From NCBI GenBank assembly GCA_946902985.2, contig OX336389.2:280533527-280597526 (forward strand): a stretch of DNA of 64,000 nucleotides, written 5' to 3'. Numbering within the stretch: the stretch's first letter is position 1; the number at the start of each line of letters is the position of its first letter. The position numbers and the translations under genes were made by a program. This DNA is from Meconema thalassinum (taxonomy: Eukaryota > Arthropoda > Insecta > Orthoptera > Tettigoniidae). The notes beneath the pieces were generated by a model. The model did no database searches and was not told the DNA's origin. It saw only the letters and a list, made by a program, of their open reading frames with translations. Of the stretch, positions 21,385 through 32,202 are shown one piece after another.

Positions 21385-22762
21385 CCCAGTTAATTCCACA
21401 GTCCATACGGTTTGGAAGAGCAAGGACAAAATTGTTACTGCATTTGAACAGAATGGATCAAAAATTGAGTGGTTACGAAAACCAGAATGCAGCAACGTGG
21501 ATGAAGCGCTGCTCAAATGGTTTGAGCAACAGAGGAGCTACAATGTACACATTAGTGGACCTCTCCTTATGGTGAAATGTGAATTTGAATTCACAAAAAA
21601 ATTTAAAGATTAAGAATTTGTGTCCAGCAGCGAGTGGATTGACCAATTCAAACAAAGTCACATTACTTTCAGGAAAGTCAGCGGCAAGCCAACAGTGTGA
21701 ATACTGAAACAATCCAACAATGGACTGGCTGCATGGCTTAGCGGTAATGTTCTCGCTTGCTGTGCCCAAGGTTGCAGGATCGAATCCTAGCGCAGTCAGT
21801 TGGCATTTCAGGGTGTGCAAATGTGAGCGAGCCGCGTCGGTAATTTTACTGGCACATTAAATATTTCCTTTGTGACAACATTCCGGCACCCCAGAGTATC
21901 TAAATGCCTCAGTCGTTAAAAGGGACATAAAACCAATAACATTATTAATCCAACAATGGCTTACAACTATATGGCCTGAAGTGTACAAAGGATACGCTAA
22001 TTTGTGACATCTTTAATGCAGATGTGACTGGTTTCTTCTTTAAATTGACACCTTACAAAACTCTGAAATTCGATGGCAAAATGTGTCTTGGTGGCAAGTT
22101 TTCTGAAGACTGAATAACAGTTCTGATTTGTGCTGAAGCAGATGGAACCGAGAAGAAAAAAATGCTTGTGATAGGTAAATCAAAAAAGCCCAAGTGCTTT
22201 AGGCATTAAAAAAAATCTGCCAGTACACTACAGAGCTAATAAAATATCCTAGATGATCTCCGAATTGTTTGAAGTTGAAATGATGCATTGGGATTGGGAG
22301 CTTTGAAATAAAAAATGGAAGATTCTGGTCCTTGTGGACAATTGTTCAGCACAGCCTGTACTCTCAGGTCTTGAGAACATTAAGCTTGTTTTTCTTCATG
22401 CAAATACAATAAGCTTATTGCAGCCCACAAATCAAGGAATAATTAGGAGTCTCAAATGCCACTATCATAAGCTCACATTATTGAAAATGATAGAATGTAT
22501 AGAGAAAAAGCAGGCTTATTCTATTACACTGATGGTTGCGATCAGATGCATTACCAAAGCTTGGAGCCGGGTCACAACCAAAACCATCAAGAACTGTTTC
22601 TGCCATGTAGAAATCAGTACAGAAGAAATAAATGCTGCCGAAGCTGAAGATGTGTTTGATGATATTGATGATCGGCCATTTTCTGCATTGCTGCGTGAAA
22701 TGAACTGTCAATTGAATGTGTACCCACCAGAACGTTGCACATGCCAAATTGATCAAAAATGA
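21260..22762 (+). pseudogene. Tigger transposase pseudogene (CENP-B HTH plus DDE_1)
   Basis: The segment 21362-21613 gives IPYISNGPVNSTVHTVWKSK, LRKPECSNVDEALLKWFEQQ and ISGPLLMVKCEFEF, the CENP-B type second HTH of Tigger proteins. After a SINE insertion at 21724-21946, the DDE region continues with ADVTGFFFKLTPYKTL, GGKFSED and VLICAEADGTEKKKMLVIGK. Then come ILVLVDNCSAQP, LQPTNQGIIRSLKCHYHK and TKAWSRVTTKTIKNCF. The catalytic-type VDNCSAQP and LQPTNQGII motifs survive, but stops and frameshifts occur near 22050, 22110, 22210 and 22300. Confidence 0.82.
21724..21946 (+). mobile_element. tRNA-derived SINE inserted in the Tigger pseudogene
   Basis: The head reads GCATGGCTTAGCGGTAATG (box A) and GGATCGAATCCTAG (box B). 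The body ends ACATAAAACCAATAACATT. A perfect 13-bp target duplication, AATCCAACAATGG, lies at 21711-21723 and 21947-21959. The insertion postdates the Tigger element. Confidence 0.9.
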
Positions 22763-22775
22763 GTTTCAGTCTTAG

Positions 22776-23157
22776 AATGTTTCTTATCCTCTTCTCCCGT
22801 CATCTTGTGGCGTCTGCCAGGGATAATATTAATTTTCCAGGGAGTTATGAGGAGTCTGAATTGACGTCAGTACCAGAACGTTGCAGGTGAGCAAAAGATG
22901 GCCACGCCAACAGTCGTGTCACCAGTGGGTTCAGTGTTTAATCATGCAAATTAAGGCAAGAAAAATCATATTAATTATGAAAACAGGACTTGTGTTACAA
23001 GGAAACGATTCAGAAGCAGAGGGAGTGCTCATTGGTCAATGGCTGGAAAGCAGGTCGGTGGTAAGAAGTATCCTAATATGGTAAGTATCAGAACGTTGCA
23101 CATCCCTTCGTTTGCCTTTTGAATTTGTAATGGCGAGTTTCTATACCTCAAAATTAA
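22776..23157. other. Intron sequence, nothing firm
   Basis: No gene is seen here. The 10-mer GAACGTTGCA recurs at 22874 and 23090, and also at 22731 just before; it is listed as a weak observation. Confidence 0.4.
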
Positions 23158-23172
23158 CTGCCATGAATTAAT

Positions 23173-23536
23173 AATAATAATAATAATAATAATATCGTAT
23201 AGCCTCGGGTGCCGGGTGCAAGCTTTGTTATTTGACACCCAGAGGGTAGCTTGCATGTCGAATTTCGTTGTTTCTTGACATCTAACCTCCTTGAACACTA
23301 TAGCGCTTTCTAGTAGAGAAATGAGGAACTGTGTGTTGGCGGAAACTCCCGAGATTAATTTTGCCATTATGAACTCGGCCTACTGAATTCAAATGGGTTC
23401 TTTGACATGCCAACATCGTATGACCTGCGTATCATATTTTTGTCGCCTTTCAAAAATCACTTACCACGGCCAGGAGCGAACCTGCAATCATGGGGTTAGT
23501 AGACCGACACAATTCCCACTCACCCACCGTGGCAAG
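23173..23536 (-). mobile_element. tRNA-derived SINE with (ATT)n tail
   Basis: On the minus strand the head reads CACGGTGGGTGAGTGGGAAT (box A) and GCAGGTTCGCTCCTGG (box B). The 3' end is an ATT repeat, seen as (ATA)n at the left. A 15-bp target duplication, CTGCCATGAATTAAT, lies at 23158-23172 and 23537-23551. The body shows no relation to the other SINE families here. Confidence 0.87.
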
Positions 23537-23921
23537 CTGCCATGAATTAATTTATAACCATTTAAAATGTATGAATGCCGAAGGTTTATTATTGAAAGCT
23601 AGAAGTTTCCGGTATTTTATAACTTACATTTACTCTCTAAGTAAATACATCATCATTGATCCTCCTACTGCATTTAACTGGTGAACCTAGATAGGCGATT
23701 AGGATTAATCCTTTAATACCAGTTGCTTTTACACTCATATGCGAAAAATACCAGGCTCATTCTTTATGAAATACCATTGATTCAAGAAAATCATCATAAC
23801 TTCTGTATATTTAAAGATAATAACAGTGAAATGTTTATTTGAAGTACAAAATAAGTCACTATGAACCACTAATATTGTCACTTACTATGAGTATCTTACA
23901 TTCGTACAAGACATTTCTTTC

Positions 23922-24325
23922 GTCCGCCTCGTTGTGTAGCACACTTGGCTGTCACTGCTGAGGCCAGGGTTTGATTCCCGGCTCTGCCAAGAAATTTAAT
24001 TCTGGTCTGAGGGCTGGGACAGGCTAAAATGAGCCTCGTGAGGCAAAAGAGAGGTGGGTTCGATTCCCACCTCAGCCATCCTCGAAGTGGTCTTCTGTGG
24101 TTTCCCACTTCTACTCCAGACGAATGCCAGGATGGTTCCTAACTTAAGGCCACAGCCGCCTCCTTCCCAATCCTCATCTGAATTACAAATACACACACCA
24201 ATACAGCAATTACAATAGCACAGGTTACCATACAAATTCCACACACCCCCACCACCACCCCCAAGTACACAGGGCTATATGGCCACAATGTTGCAAAACA
24301 CCTAAATGAATCAACAACAATAACA
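23922..24325 (+). mobile_element. tRNA-derived SINE, about 0.4 kb
   Basis: The head has GTGTAGCACACTTGGCTGTC (box A) and AGGGTTTGATTCCCGG (box B). A second box-B-like GTGGGTTCGATTCCCACC lies about 110 nt on. The body contains GTCTTCTGTGGTTTCCCAC and CCAGACGAATGCCAGG, a block shared with the SINEs at 57311-57656 and 28028-28361. The ends are approximate; ACATTTCTTTC and ACATTTTCTTC flank it imperfectly. Confidence 0.75.
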
Positions 24326-24438
24326 TTTTCTTCAAATCAAGATTAATGAAACGAAGAATAAAAACACAAAATTGAAAGAAAAAAAACAATTAACCAAATA
24401 TGGAATTACATATTTACAAATTATTATGTTTTGATCTA

Positions 24439-25903
24439 CACACATCAAAAAAAGTTTTGCATCACCTCGGTTCCAAGAGTTCCGGAACCGTTAAATACAA
24501 AGGGAATAGAGATCAACACAAACAACATTTCAGCTCGTTTTATTGCTCATGAGACCCACACATTGCATGTTGTACCATCATACAGCTAGACTTTCAGCAT
24601 TTGTGGTCCAGATTGCAGTACACACCACTACCTCTAATACCCAGTAGCACGTCCTCTTGCATTGATGCATGCCTGTATTCGCCGTGGCATACTATCCACA
24701 AGTTCATCAAGACACTGTTGGTCCAAATTGTCCCACTCCTCAACGACAATTCGGCGTAAATCTCTCAGAGTGGTTGGTGGGTCAAGACGTCCATAAACAG
24801 CCCTTTTCAACATATCCCAGGCATGTTCGATAGGGTTCATGTCTGGCGAACATGCTGGCCACTGTAGTCGAGCGATGTCGTTATCTTGAAGGAACGCATT
24901 CACAAGATGTGCACGATGAGGTCGAGAATTGTCGTCCATGAAGACAAATGCCTCTCCAATATTCTGCCGATATGGTTGCACTATGGGTCGGAGGATGTCA
25001 TTCAGGTATCGTAAAGCCGTTTCGGAGCCTTCCATGACCACCAGTGGCGTACGTCGGCCCCACATAATGCCACCCCAAAACATCAGGGAACCACCACCTT
25101 GCTGCACTCGCTGGACAGTGTGTCTAAGACGTTCAGCCTGACCAGGGTGCCTCCAAACACGTCTCCGACGATTGTCTGGTTGAAGGCATATGCGACACTC
25201 ATCGGTGAAGAGAACGTGATGCCAATTCCGTGGGGTCCATTCAGCATGTTGTTGGGCCCATCTGTACCGCGCTGCATGGTGTCGGGGTTGCAAAGCTGGA
25301 CCTCGCCATGGACGTCGGGAGTGAAGTTGCGCATCATGCAGCCTATTGCGCACAGTTTGAGTTGAAACACGACGTCCTGTGGCTGAACGAAACGCATTAT
25401 TCAACATGGTGGCATTGCTGTCAGGGTTCCTCCGAGCGGCAATCCGTAAGTAGCGGTCATCCACTACAGTAGTAGCCCTTGGGCGGCCTGAGCGAGGCCT
25501 GTCATCGACAGTTCCTGTATCTCTGTACCTCCTCCATGTCCGAACAACATCGCTTTGGTTCACTCTGAGACGCCTGGAAACTTCCCTTGTTAAGAGCCCT
25601 TCTTGACACAAAGTAACAATGCGGACGCGATCGAACTGCGGTATTGACCTTCTAGGCATGGTAGAACTACAGACAACATGAGCAGCGTACCTTCGTCCTG
25701 GTGGAATGACTGGAACTGATCGGCTGTCGTACCCCCTCCGTCTAATAGGCCCTGCTCATGCATGGTTGTTTACATCTTTGAGCAGTTTTAGTGACATCTA
25801 TGAACAGTCAAAGGGACTGTATCTTGGATACAATATACACAGTCAACGTCTATATGCCGGAGATCTGGGAACCGAGGTGATGCAAAACTTTTTTTGATGT
25901 GTG
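24439..25903 (-). mobile_element. Tc1-like transposon, full length and possibly active
   Basis: The terminal inverted repeats are identical over about 36 bp, beginning CACACATCAAAAAAAGTTTT and continuing GCATCACCTCGGTTCC. Both ends are flanked by TA (24437-24438 and 25904-25905). The 1465-bp element has one uninterrupted transposase gene. Identical ends plus an open gene mark a recent insertion. Confidence 0.95.
24634..25659 (-). CDS. Tc1-family DD34E transposase, intact (341 aa)
   Basis: This single open frame starts at the ATG at 25659 and encodes a cut-and-paste transposase, which would bind its inverted termini and insert at TA. Residues 1-60 form the first HTH (FDRVRIVTLCQEGLLTREV), followed by SGRPRATT and a second HTH at about 70-110 (GRRVSTQTVRNRL). 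The RNase H-fold catalytic core has FTDECRICL (first Asp), FMDDNSRPHRAHLV (second Asp) and SPDMNPIEHAWD (Glu). The spacing between the second Asp and the Glu is 34 residues, the DD34E signature. Length is normal for Tc1. The start fits the family N-terminus, with a short 5' UTR up to the terminus. No stop or frameshift is seen. Confidence 0.95.
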   Translation of the reverse strand: MPRRSIPQFDRVRIVTLCQEGLLTREVSRRLRVNQSDVVRTWRRYRDTGTVDDRPRSGRPRATTVVDDRYLRIAARRNPDSNATMLNNAFRSATGRRVSTQTVRNRLHDAQLHSRRPWRGPALQPRHHAARYRWAQQHAEWTPRNWHHVLFTDECRICLQPDNRRRRVWRHPGQAERLRHTVQRVQQGGGSLMFWGGIMWGRRTPLVVMEGSETALRYLNDILRPIVQPYRQNIGEAFVFMDDNSRPHRAHLVNAFLQDNDIARLQWPACSPDMNPIEHAWDMLKRAVYGRLDPPTTLRDLRRIVVEEWDNLDQQCLDELVDSMPRRIQACINARGRATGY

Positions 25904-27355
25904 TACATGATGGCTCATTCTCTAGATAATTTCACGGCAGTTTTTTAATAAAAAGGTGTATCATTAGAGTGTGAGGCAACCTTAGGACCTGGACTGTCAA
26001 GATACAGCGGGCAGTGATCGAACCTAGTGTCATTTCCTACTAATACTTCACTAAACAAAGCATTATTATTTACAATTCAATCATTGCTGCCTACACGTTT
26101 TTCTTCATATCCTTCACCCTCCGTGTCAACAAATCTGTCACTTATAACACAAGGTTGGTGACCTCGCGAAATGTCATCATCACTTTTGCCTCCCACATCA
26201 ACATCATTTGACAACCAAGATGTTGTCACATCTTCCGTCAGGCAAGTCTTTTGCTCTTGTATCATGCAGACTCCGTGAATGACCTACTAAAAAAAAAATG
26301 TTTGTTACACGTACGGACTTGGTATTAGATCTATGACCATGAGAACAACTCCCGCTCTACAGTCTAACCAGCTTTTGACTGACTATGCCACTAAGATTCT
26401 TTCTGCCACAGTTAAAGGGGCAAACATAGCTGGACTACACACCCCAGTAAACTCAGAGTATATTTTTTTGCATAGTTTTTATAGTTTTAATCTAAGTTTT
26501 ATTTTTCACTTTTTAGCAACTTGGTAAACAGCCACTCCACTATGGAGACATCTATATGTATGTTTGTGTAGAATTGGAATGTCTTTGATATGTGTACAAT
26601 GTTGTTTTGATGTATAGGCTGAAGAAGGGTACAACGTATCCGAAACATGTCCCTACTTAGAATGTATTAAGCAAATAAATTTTATTTGTACAAACCGTAT
26701 TGATTAGGCGGTAAATTGATCCCACTAAGGTTTGCATTTGACTATGCAACGCCAGTAGGCGCTGAATAGGATGTCAAAATAAATATTTCCCTTTGGATTT
26801 TTATTCTTTTTATTTTGTTTGGTTTCGTTTGAAAAGAAAATTATTATTTTATTTTACATGAAAATGTTATGATTGCTTGAACAATATAGAAACTAAATAC
26901 TTTTCTTTACATAATGGATAAACGTTGCAAGTAATATAACAGGAGCAGTGGAGTACAATATAAGAACGTTGCATGTACTGCACATGCAAAAGTTCCAACT
27001 CTGAAAGAAAAAAGATTTACACATAACTTGATGGACAATAAGCTTTTAATATTGAAATTAAAGGCAGAGTAATTAAAATCCCCAATTCAGGTTATCCTCA
27101 GAAAAGTATTATTAATCAATAAATTTGAGAAATAAACGTTTTTTTCAGTTCCTGTAAAATTTTGTTTCTGTCGCTTGCAACGTTCCGGTGAGGACCCATT
27201 CAATTCTCAATCGGTGCAAGTGTCAAATGTAAGCAACAATAGATGAACAGTTACAACGGAAGCATAAACTGAAGACAAAATTGCAAGTGAAGTGAAGTGA
27301 AGTGAAGTATTAAGAGCCACAGTTGCCATGAAGTGAGGGAGGGAGTTAGTTAGTT
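25904..27355. other. Intron sequence with one ribozyme-like motif
   Basis: Apart from the hammerhead-like motif near 26615 and a (GAAGT)n microsatellite at about 27287-27307, I see no gene or named repeat. The minus-strand frame at 26077-26265 is acidic but has no family motif or splice sites I can defend. Confidence 0.4.
26615..26656 (+). ncRNA. Hammerhead-ribozyme-like motif, copy A
   Basis: The sequence contains TAGG, then CTGAAGA (core CUGANGA), one extra A, stem II GGGTAC with loop AAC and GTATCC, then GAAAC, ATGT and the candidate cleavage base C at 26651, then CCTA. TAGG and CCTA pair as stem I. GGGTAC and GTATCC pair as stem II with one G-U. ACATGT is self-complementary, as in minimal stem-III hammerheads that act as dimers. 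An AATAAATTTTATTTG stretch and GTATTGATTAGGCGG follow downstream; the latter resembles the tail of copy C. The extra nucleotide beside stem II is a departure from the canonical core. Activity is inference. Confidence 0.5.
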
Positions 27356-27400
27356 ATCTTTGTTTTAAGGGGCAGAACTACGAGGTCATCTGCCCCTGAA
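27356..27400 (+). repeat. Dispersed hairpin motif, copy 3
   Basis: TTTTAAGGGGCAG, a loop of about 14 nt with GAGGTCATC, then CTGCCCCT form an 8-bp stem (27368-27375 with 27390-27397). Related motifs are at 30431, 51322 and 54615. Confidence 0.6.
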
Positions 27401-27469
27401 GTGAGGGAGGGAGATGAAAAAGGGGAAGAAAGAAAAAAACTAAAGTGCCTTTCTTACAGTGAGTGAAGC

Positions 27470-29750
27470 TTTAGAGGCCATTAGAATTGTGAACATGACT
27501 GGACCAACAAAGGTGGACTCTACATGGAACTCCATAAAAGAGAGTACAATTGAAATTCAGGAAATTAACATTGGAAATTCTGGCTCTTATGAATAAAAGA
27601 AGAAAATATGAAACCACAGATTAATACTGCACAAAACCAATCAATGAAAGAGAAAAGAATCCTGAGAATTATGGATATCAGACAAATGTTCATAATTTAA
27701 GGTCCTGCGATAGAAACATGATTATTTTAACTTCCATAAGAAAGTACTTAGTAGTTTACAGTGGAAACGATATGGCCAACTTCTGAGAAATGCCAATAAT
27801 AGAAGGGAAACTCAAAAGATGGAATGCATATATTGGAACTCTTTTCCAAGATGAAAGAAATGATCCTCCAACACCAGAAGGAAAATAAATGAGCCTAGTC
27901 CTGGAATAACAACCAGTGAAGTTGTGCATGCTGTAAAACTTCAAAAGAATTGCAAAGTCACCGGGCCAGATGGAGTTTAAGCTGAAGTTCTTAAAGTAAT
28001 GATCAAACAACCTTGATAATATCCTTGTGTATGTATGTCTAACCTTTATTATTCCAGTTTTCCAACAGGGTCGGGGATGAGATGCAATGAAAGTATTTAT
28101 GGCAGATGGTTTTGACGGCCGGATGCCCTTCCTGATGCCAACCTCATGAGAGGAGTTAATGAGAGATGAAATGAATAATGGTGAATGAAACTGGGCAAAG
28201 ATGTAGAAGGTACCGTCCCAGCATTTGCCTGGAGTTGAAAATGGGGAAACCATTTCAAGGACGTCCGACGGTGGGCCTCGAACCCAAGTCTAACGAGTCT
28301 GCGGAGAGCTCGGCTCCAGGGTCTAGTGCTGCGCCTTAGCGAGCGTAGCTACCGCTGTCTGTTGATAACCTCCTCATTCAATTAAATATATATCTCAGGA
28401 GAGATACCATCTGGGTTGTTGAAATCAACATTCAACTTTTGTCAATGCAATGATTATCGTTTGATTAGTTTGACGTCTCAGGTACGGTACTGAAAACATT
28501 CTTACGAATCGTTCACACTCAAAAATATAAGAAATGTGAATCACACAAGGAACAGAAACAGTTTGGGTTCAGAAATGGGGTTGGTACACCTGAGGCACTC
28601 TTCTCCTTGATTGTACTGGTGCAGAGATGTATGGACATGGATGACTTATGCATGTTTCATAGATTAGAAAAGGAGTTTTGATTGTGTCAGGCATGAAAAG
28701 TTGATGGGGATTCTGAGATGAACTGGTATTGACTACAATGATTTACGCGTAATCAGTAATCTATATTGGAATCAGATTAAGGTTGTTAAAACCGATTAGG
28801 GAACTTCAGAAACAGCTTCAACATTTATTCTGGGGCAATATTTAAAGAAACATTGGCAGAATGTGGAAAGATCAATATAAATGAAAAAGTTATTGACAAT
28901 ATTAGATAGATTCAATACATAATAAATTGCTTAGTACAACAGTGAAGAGTTTGGCTTGTGAGTGAACCCTTTAAAAACAAAAATGATGGTGTTCTCTGAA
29001 AAGATTTACGGTAATAAAATATTATGTAGTTGAACAAGTGTCCTCCTTCATATACTTGGGCATCATATTGAACGACAAATGTGATTCCTAACGAGAGATA
29101 AAAACTAGAATTGATCAGGCCACGAAACAATTCATTATCATGAGGAAATTCTTTGTACGAACAGATCTCAGTCTGCAGCTGTGAATCCGCATGATCCATT
29201 GCTACAATTTTCTGGTCTCCTGTATGGATGTGAATGCTGGTCCCTTCCATTGAAAAACAAATTGATGCCTTTGAAATATATCTATTTCGACGCCTCTTTC
29301 ACAGATCTTTGATATTGAAAATGTCAAATATCCAAGTTCTTTATCAGATGATACAGCAAAAAGAACTACTACATATCATAAAACAAAGGTAAACACAATA
29401 TCTAGGTCAGGTTATGTGATGCGAGAGGTATCCATTATTACAACTAATTATAAATTGAAGGAAAGATACAAGGTAAAAAGTCCATTGGGGGATGCAGAAA
29501 TTCATGGTTGAAAGACATCAGAAGATGGCACAGATGTACATCAGACGATAATTAAGCTTTCCATACTGCACTGACAAGATCAAAGCCAGTAACGTGGATA
29601 GCCAACCTTGTTTGGAGACTGAGTCTTGAGAAGAAGAATTTGACAAAGCTTAACACACAGTTGAACATACAACATGTAATAAGAGTAAATGGAAATGAAC
29701 TGTGCAGTATACAATTTATGAAATGGATAATTAAGTTCAATACAAATACA
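27470..29750 (+). pseudogene. Strongly decayed LINE reverse transcriptase, split by a SINE
   Basis: Scraps of an RT can be read across plus-strand frames. They include a GPDGV-containing block at about 27960 (KVTGPDGV, then AEVLKVM), CNDYRLISLTSQV at about 28440 and FRNGVGTPEALFSLIVL at about 28568. Further on are a motif-A-like stretch at about 28660 and LSXYLGIILNDKCDS-like text near 29050. Stops and shifts are frequent. The SINE at 28028-28361 interrupts it. The order fits an RTE- or related non-LTR element on the plus strand; the family is uncertain. Confidence 0.55.
28028..28361 (-). mobile_element. tRNA-derived SINE
   Basis: On the minus strand the head has GGTAGCTACGCTCGCTAAGG and GACTTGGGTTCGAGGCCCAC (box B). 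The body contains GGTTTCCCCATTTTCAACTC and CCAGGCAAATGCTGGG, and then GACGGTACCTTC. These are shared in part with the SINEs at 23922, 57311 and 60605. TTGATAA lies on both sides as a weak target duplication. Confidence 0.72.
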
Positions 29751-30025
29751 AAGTGACAATTTAAATGCTCAAAGCATGAGAAATTTTAAAATCTAGGAAT
29801 ATCTACCAAGGAATCTAAATGCTGAAATGAATTACATAAGGTAAGACTACTTGAAAGCTGTAGAGATGATTCCGCAAGATGGCTACAGATCCATTGATAG
29901 CGGATATGGTAATATTCGTGATCATTGTTTTAGATGGGTCCATAGCACGACACAAGCCTAATGATATTTTATTTGATAGAAATCATTGACAAACCACCGA
30001 ATTAATCAGCTGCTTTAACACTATC

Positions 30026-30385
30026 ATTCCACCTTTTCCATGCCCAAATTATTTGGTCCAAACAGGCTTTTAGTTATAACCATCAACAATTAAATTTAAG
30101 GACATAGTGAGAAAACCAACTCGCGCTGGTAGGCCAGGCACCATTCAGCTCAGTCTACCTGTTTGTGGTCACAGTGATATTGTGCGTTTGTGCTTGTCGT
30201 TTCGTCTATAATCTGATTTTGATGCATAATGGCAGTTCCAATGAAAAGAAAGATATTTTCAGAGCTTGATAAGTATGTGATTCTTTGCAAATATGATGAG
30301 AATACCACATTAAGTCAAAAAGAACTTTCAAATATGGAGGGATTCTCTGCATCCACTTCATGGACGATTGTCAGCAACTGAAAAA
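30026..30385 (+). pseudogene. Tigger-like element, 5' part with N-terminal HTH
   Basis: An ATG at 30229 opens MAVPMKRKIFSELDKYVILC, then DENTTLSQKELSNMEGFSAS and TSWTIVSN before a stop. This is the first CENP-B-type HTH of a Tigger transposase. The upstream block 30026-30133, from ATTCCACCTTTTCCATGCCC to AACCAACTCGCGC-like text, is duplicated at 30803-30850 plus 31774-31817. The rest of the transposase is missing; the minisatellite-bearing repeat starts immediately after. Confidence 0.62.
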
Positions 30386-30858
30386 AGATTTTGATGATGA
30401 TGATGATGATGATAATTGTTGTTTTAAGGGGCCTAACATCTAGGTTATCAGACCCTAATGGTCTGGGTGATAGCGAAAATGACAATGAAATGGAAACCAT
30501 AACGAAAATTAAGTGAGACTGAAAATACTTACAAAATGGAACTCAGATTGAAACGACTCACAAAATGTAGAGTGGAAATACTGACAAAAGGGAATTTAGA
30601 AGGAAAATACTCACAAAAGGAATAGATTGAAGAATACGCATAACATGTAGTTTAGGTTCAAAATGCGTACAAAATGCAATGTAGATTCGAAATACTTACA
30701 AAATGCGATTGAAATTCAAAATACTTACAAAATGCAATTGAGACTGAAAATACGTACAAAATGAAACCATCGAGACTGAAAGTACGTACAAAATGCAATT
30801 GAGATTCCACCTTTTCCATGCCCAAATTATTTGGTCCAAACAGGCTTTTAGTTATAAC

Positions 30859-31765
30859 TAGGGTTCAGAAGTTTAAGACCTAAGGAAGTACAAAATATGC
30901 AAACAAATATGCCCTAAAAGCTAGCTAAATATGACCTAAAAACTATAAAATATGACCTAAAAACTAATAAATATGTCCTAAAAACTAATAAATATGACCT
31001 AAAAACTAATAAATATGACCTAAAAACTATGAAATATGACATGAATTTTTGGGATAGGTAGAGTATTGCTGACATACAGTAAACGTCTTAAGTGTCAAAA
31101 CGTGATCAGTGATAATACACCAGACACATTTAATCATACAAACTGACAGAGAGCTACAGTACATTAAGATTTTCAACATTCATTCAGTATCATATCCTTG
31201 AGATGCAGTTCTTCCTCTGTTTTCCTAAAAGACATAACATGGCATTTCCTTGTTTGCTAATTGCTTCTGAGCTAAATATATCTACTGGAGTGACATCCTG
31301 TTGAAAGGCGGAAACACACTAGGGTCATATTCCGTGACCTCATGCGTACAGTGTCGCAATCCAACTTGTCCAGAAAGATGTGCTAAAAGACGTCCGTAGA
31401 GGAGCGCCTTCTTGGAATCAGATCTTCTAAACCTGCTATCTGCCTGTTCCGGGAAAAGAATGAAACATATATCTACTACACTATTTGGAAATCCTGTGCT
31501 TGAAACTCGACGCAGATAACACGTACCTTGTTAACGACGCCTAAATTTTAAAAAAATGCTGAAATTATAACCAAATATGACCTTATATCACTAAAATATG
31601 ACCAAATATGACCAAACCAATAAAAATGGCTGAAATATGCATTTATAGGCAACATCAAATTGCTTTAAACGTGGTCAGGGACCCGTCATTTAAACTTATT
31701 TTTCAGATTTCGGGTAAAATGAGCTTAGGAAAAAAATATGACTTTTCCTTAACATCCGAACCTTA
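30859..31765. mobile_element. Non-autonomous hAT element, 907 bp, with internal tandem repeats
   Basis: A perfect 8-bp target duplication, GTTATAAC, lies at 30851-30858 and 31766-31773. The ends TAGGGTTCAGAAGTT and AACATCCGAACCTTA are imperfect inverted copies. Internally, about seven copies of a 21-22-bp unit with AATATGACCTAAAAACT sit at 30895-31045. Shorter AAATATGACC pieces sit near 31575-31625. No transposase is present. Confidence 0.85.
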
Positions 31766-32202
31766 GTTATAACCATCAACAATTAGATTTAAGGACATAG
31801 TGAGAAAACCAACTCGCGCAATACATACAAAATGCAACTGAGATTCAAAGTATTAGATTCAAAAAGGCCATTTCAGATTCAAAATACTCTCACAAAGTGC
31901 AATTGAAATTCAAAATACTTACAAAATGCAATTTTAATTGAAAATACTTACAAAACGTAATTTACTCGATTAACCGTCATCGTCGGGACCGTGGTCGTGA
32001 CGGTTGAGTGATAGACGGATAACAGAAACACTGTATTATTCTTCCAAAATATGACCTCAATCAACAGATATCACTCTCACAGTAATGTAATATATTTCGG
32101 AGCGAAAAGAAATTAAACATGATTGTAATAGCAAATGAAACTATTTATTACTTGATAAAAACATCCATACAGTAGCTACAAATGTGGCAAAATAATGTAC
32201 AG

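Larger units (their letters stand above)
20827..22775 (+). mobile_element. Tigger/pogo element, decayed, 3' end not found
   Basis: The left terminus CAGTTGAATTACGTTATAAC follows TA at 20825-20826 and matches Tigger-type ends, which often run CAGTTGAA then a CGTTATAAC-like stretch. Transposase remnants follow from about 21260 to 22762. I did not find the inverse terminus downstream, so the right end is truncated or beyond recognition. Confidence 0.78.
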
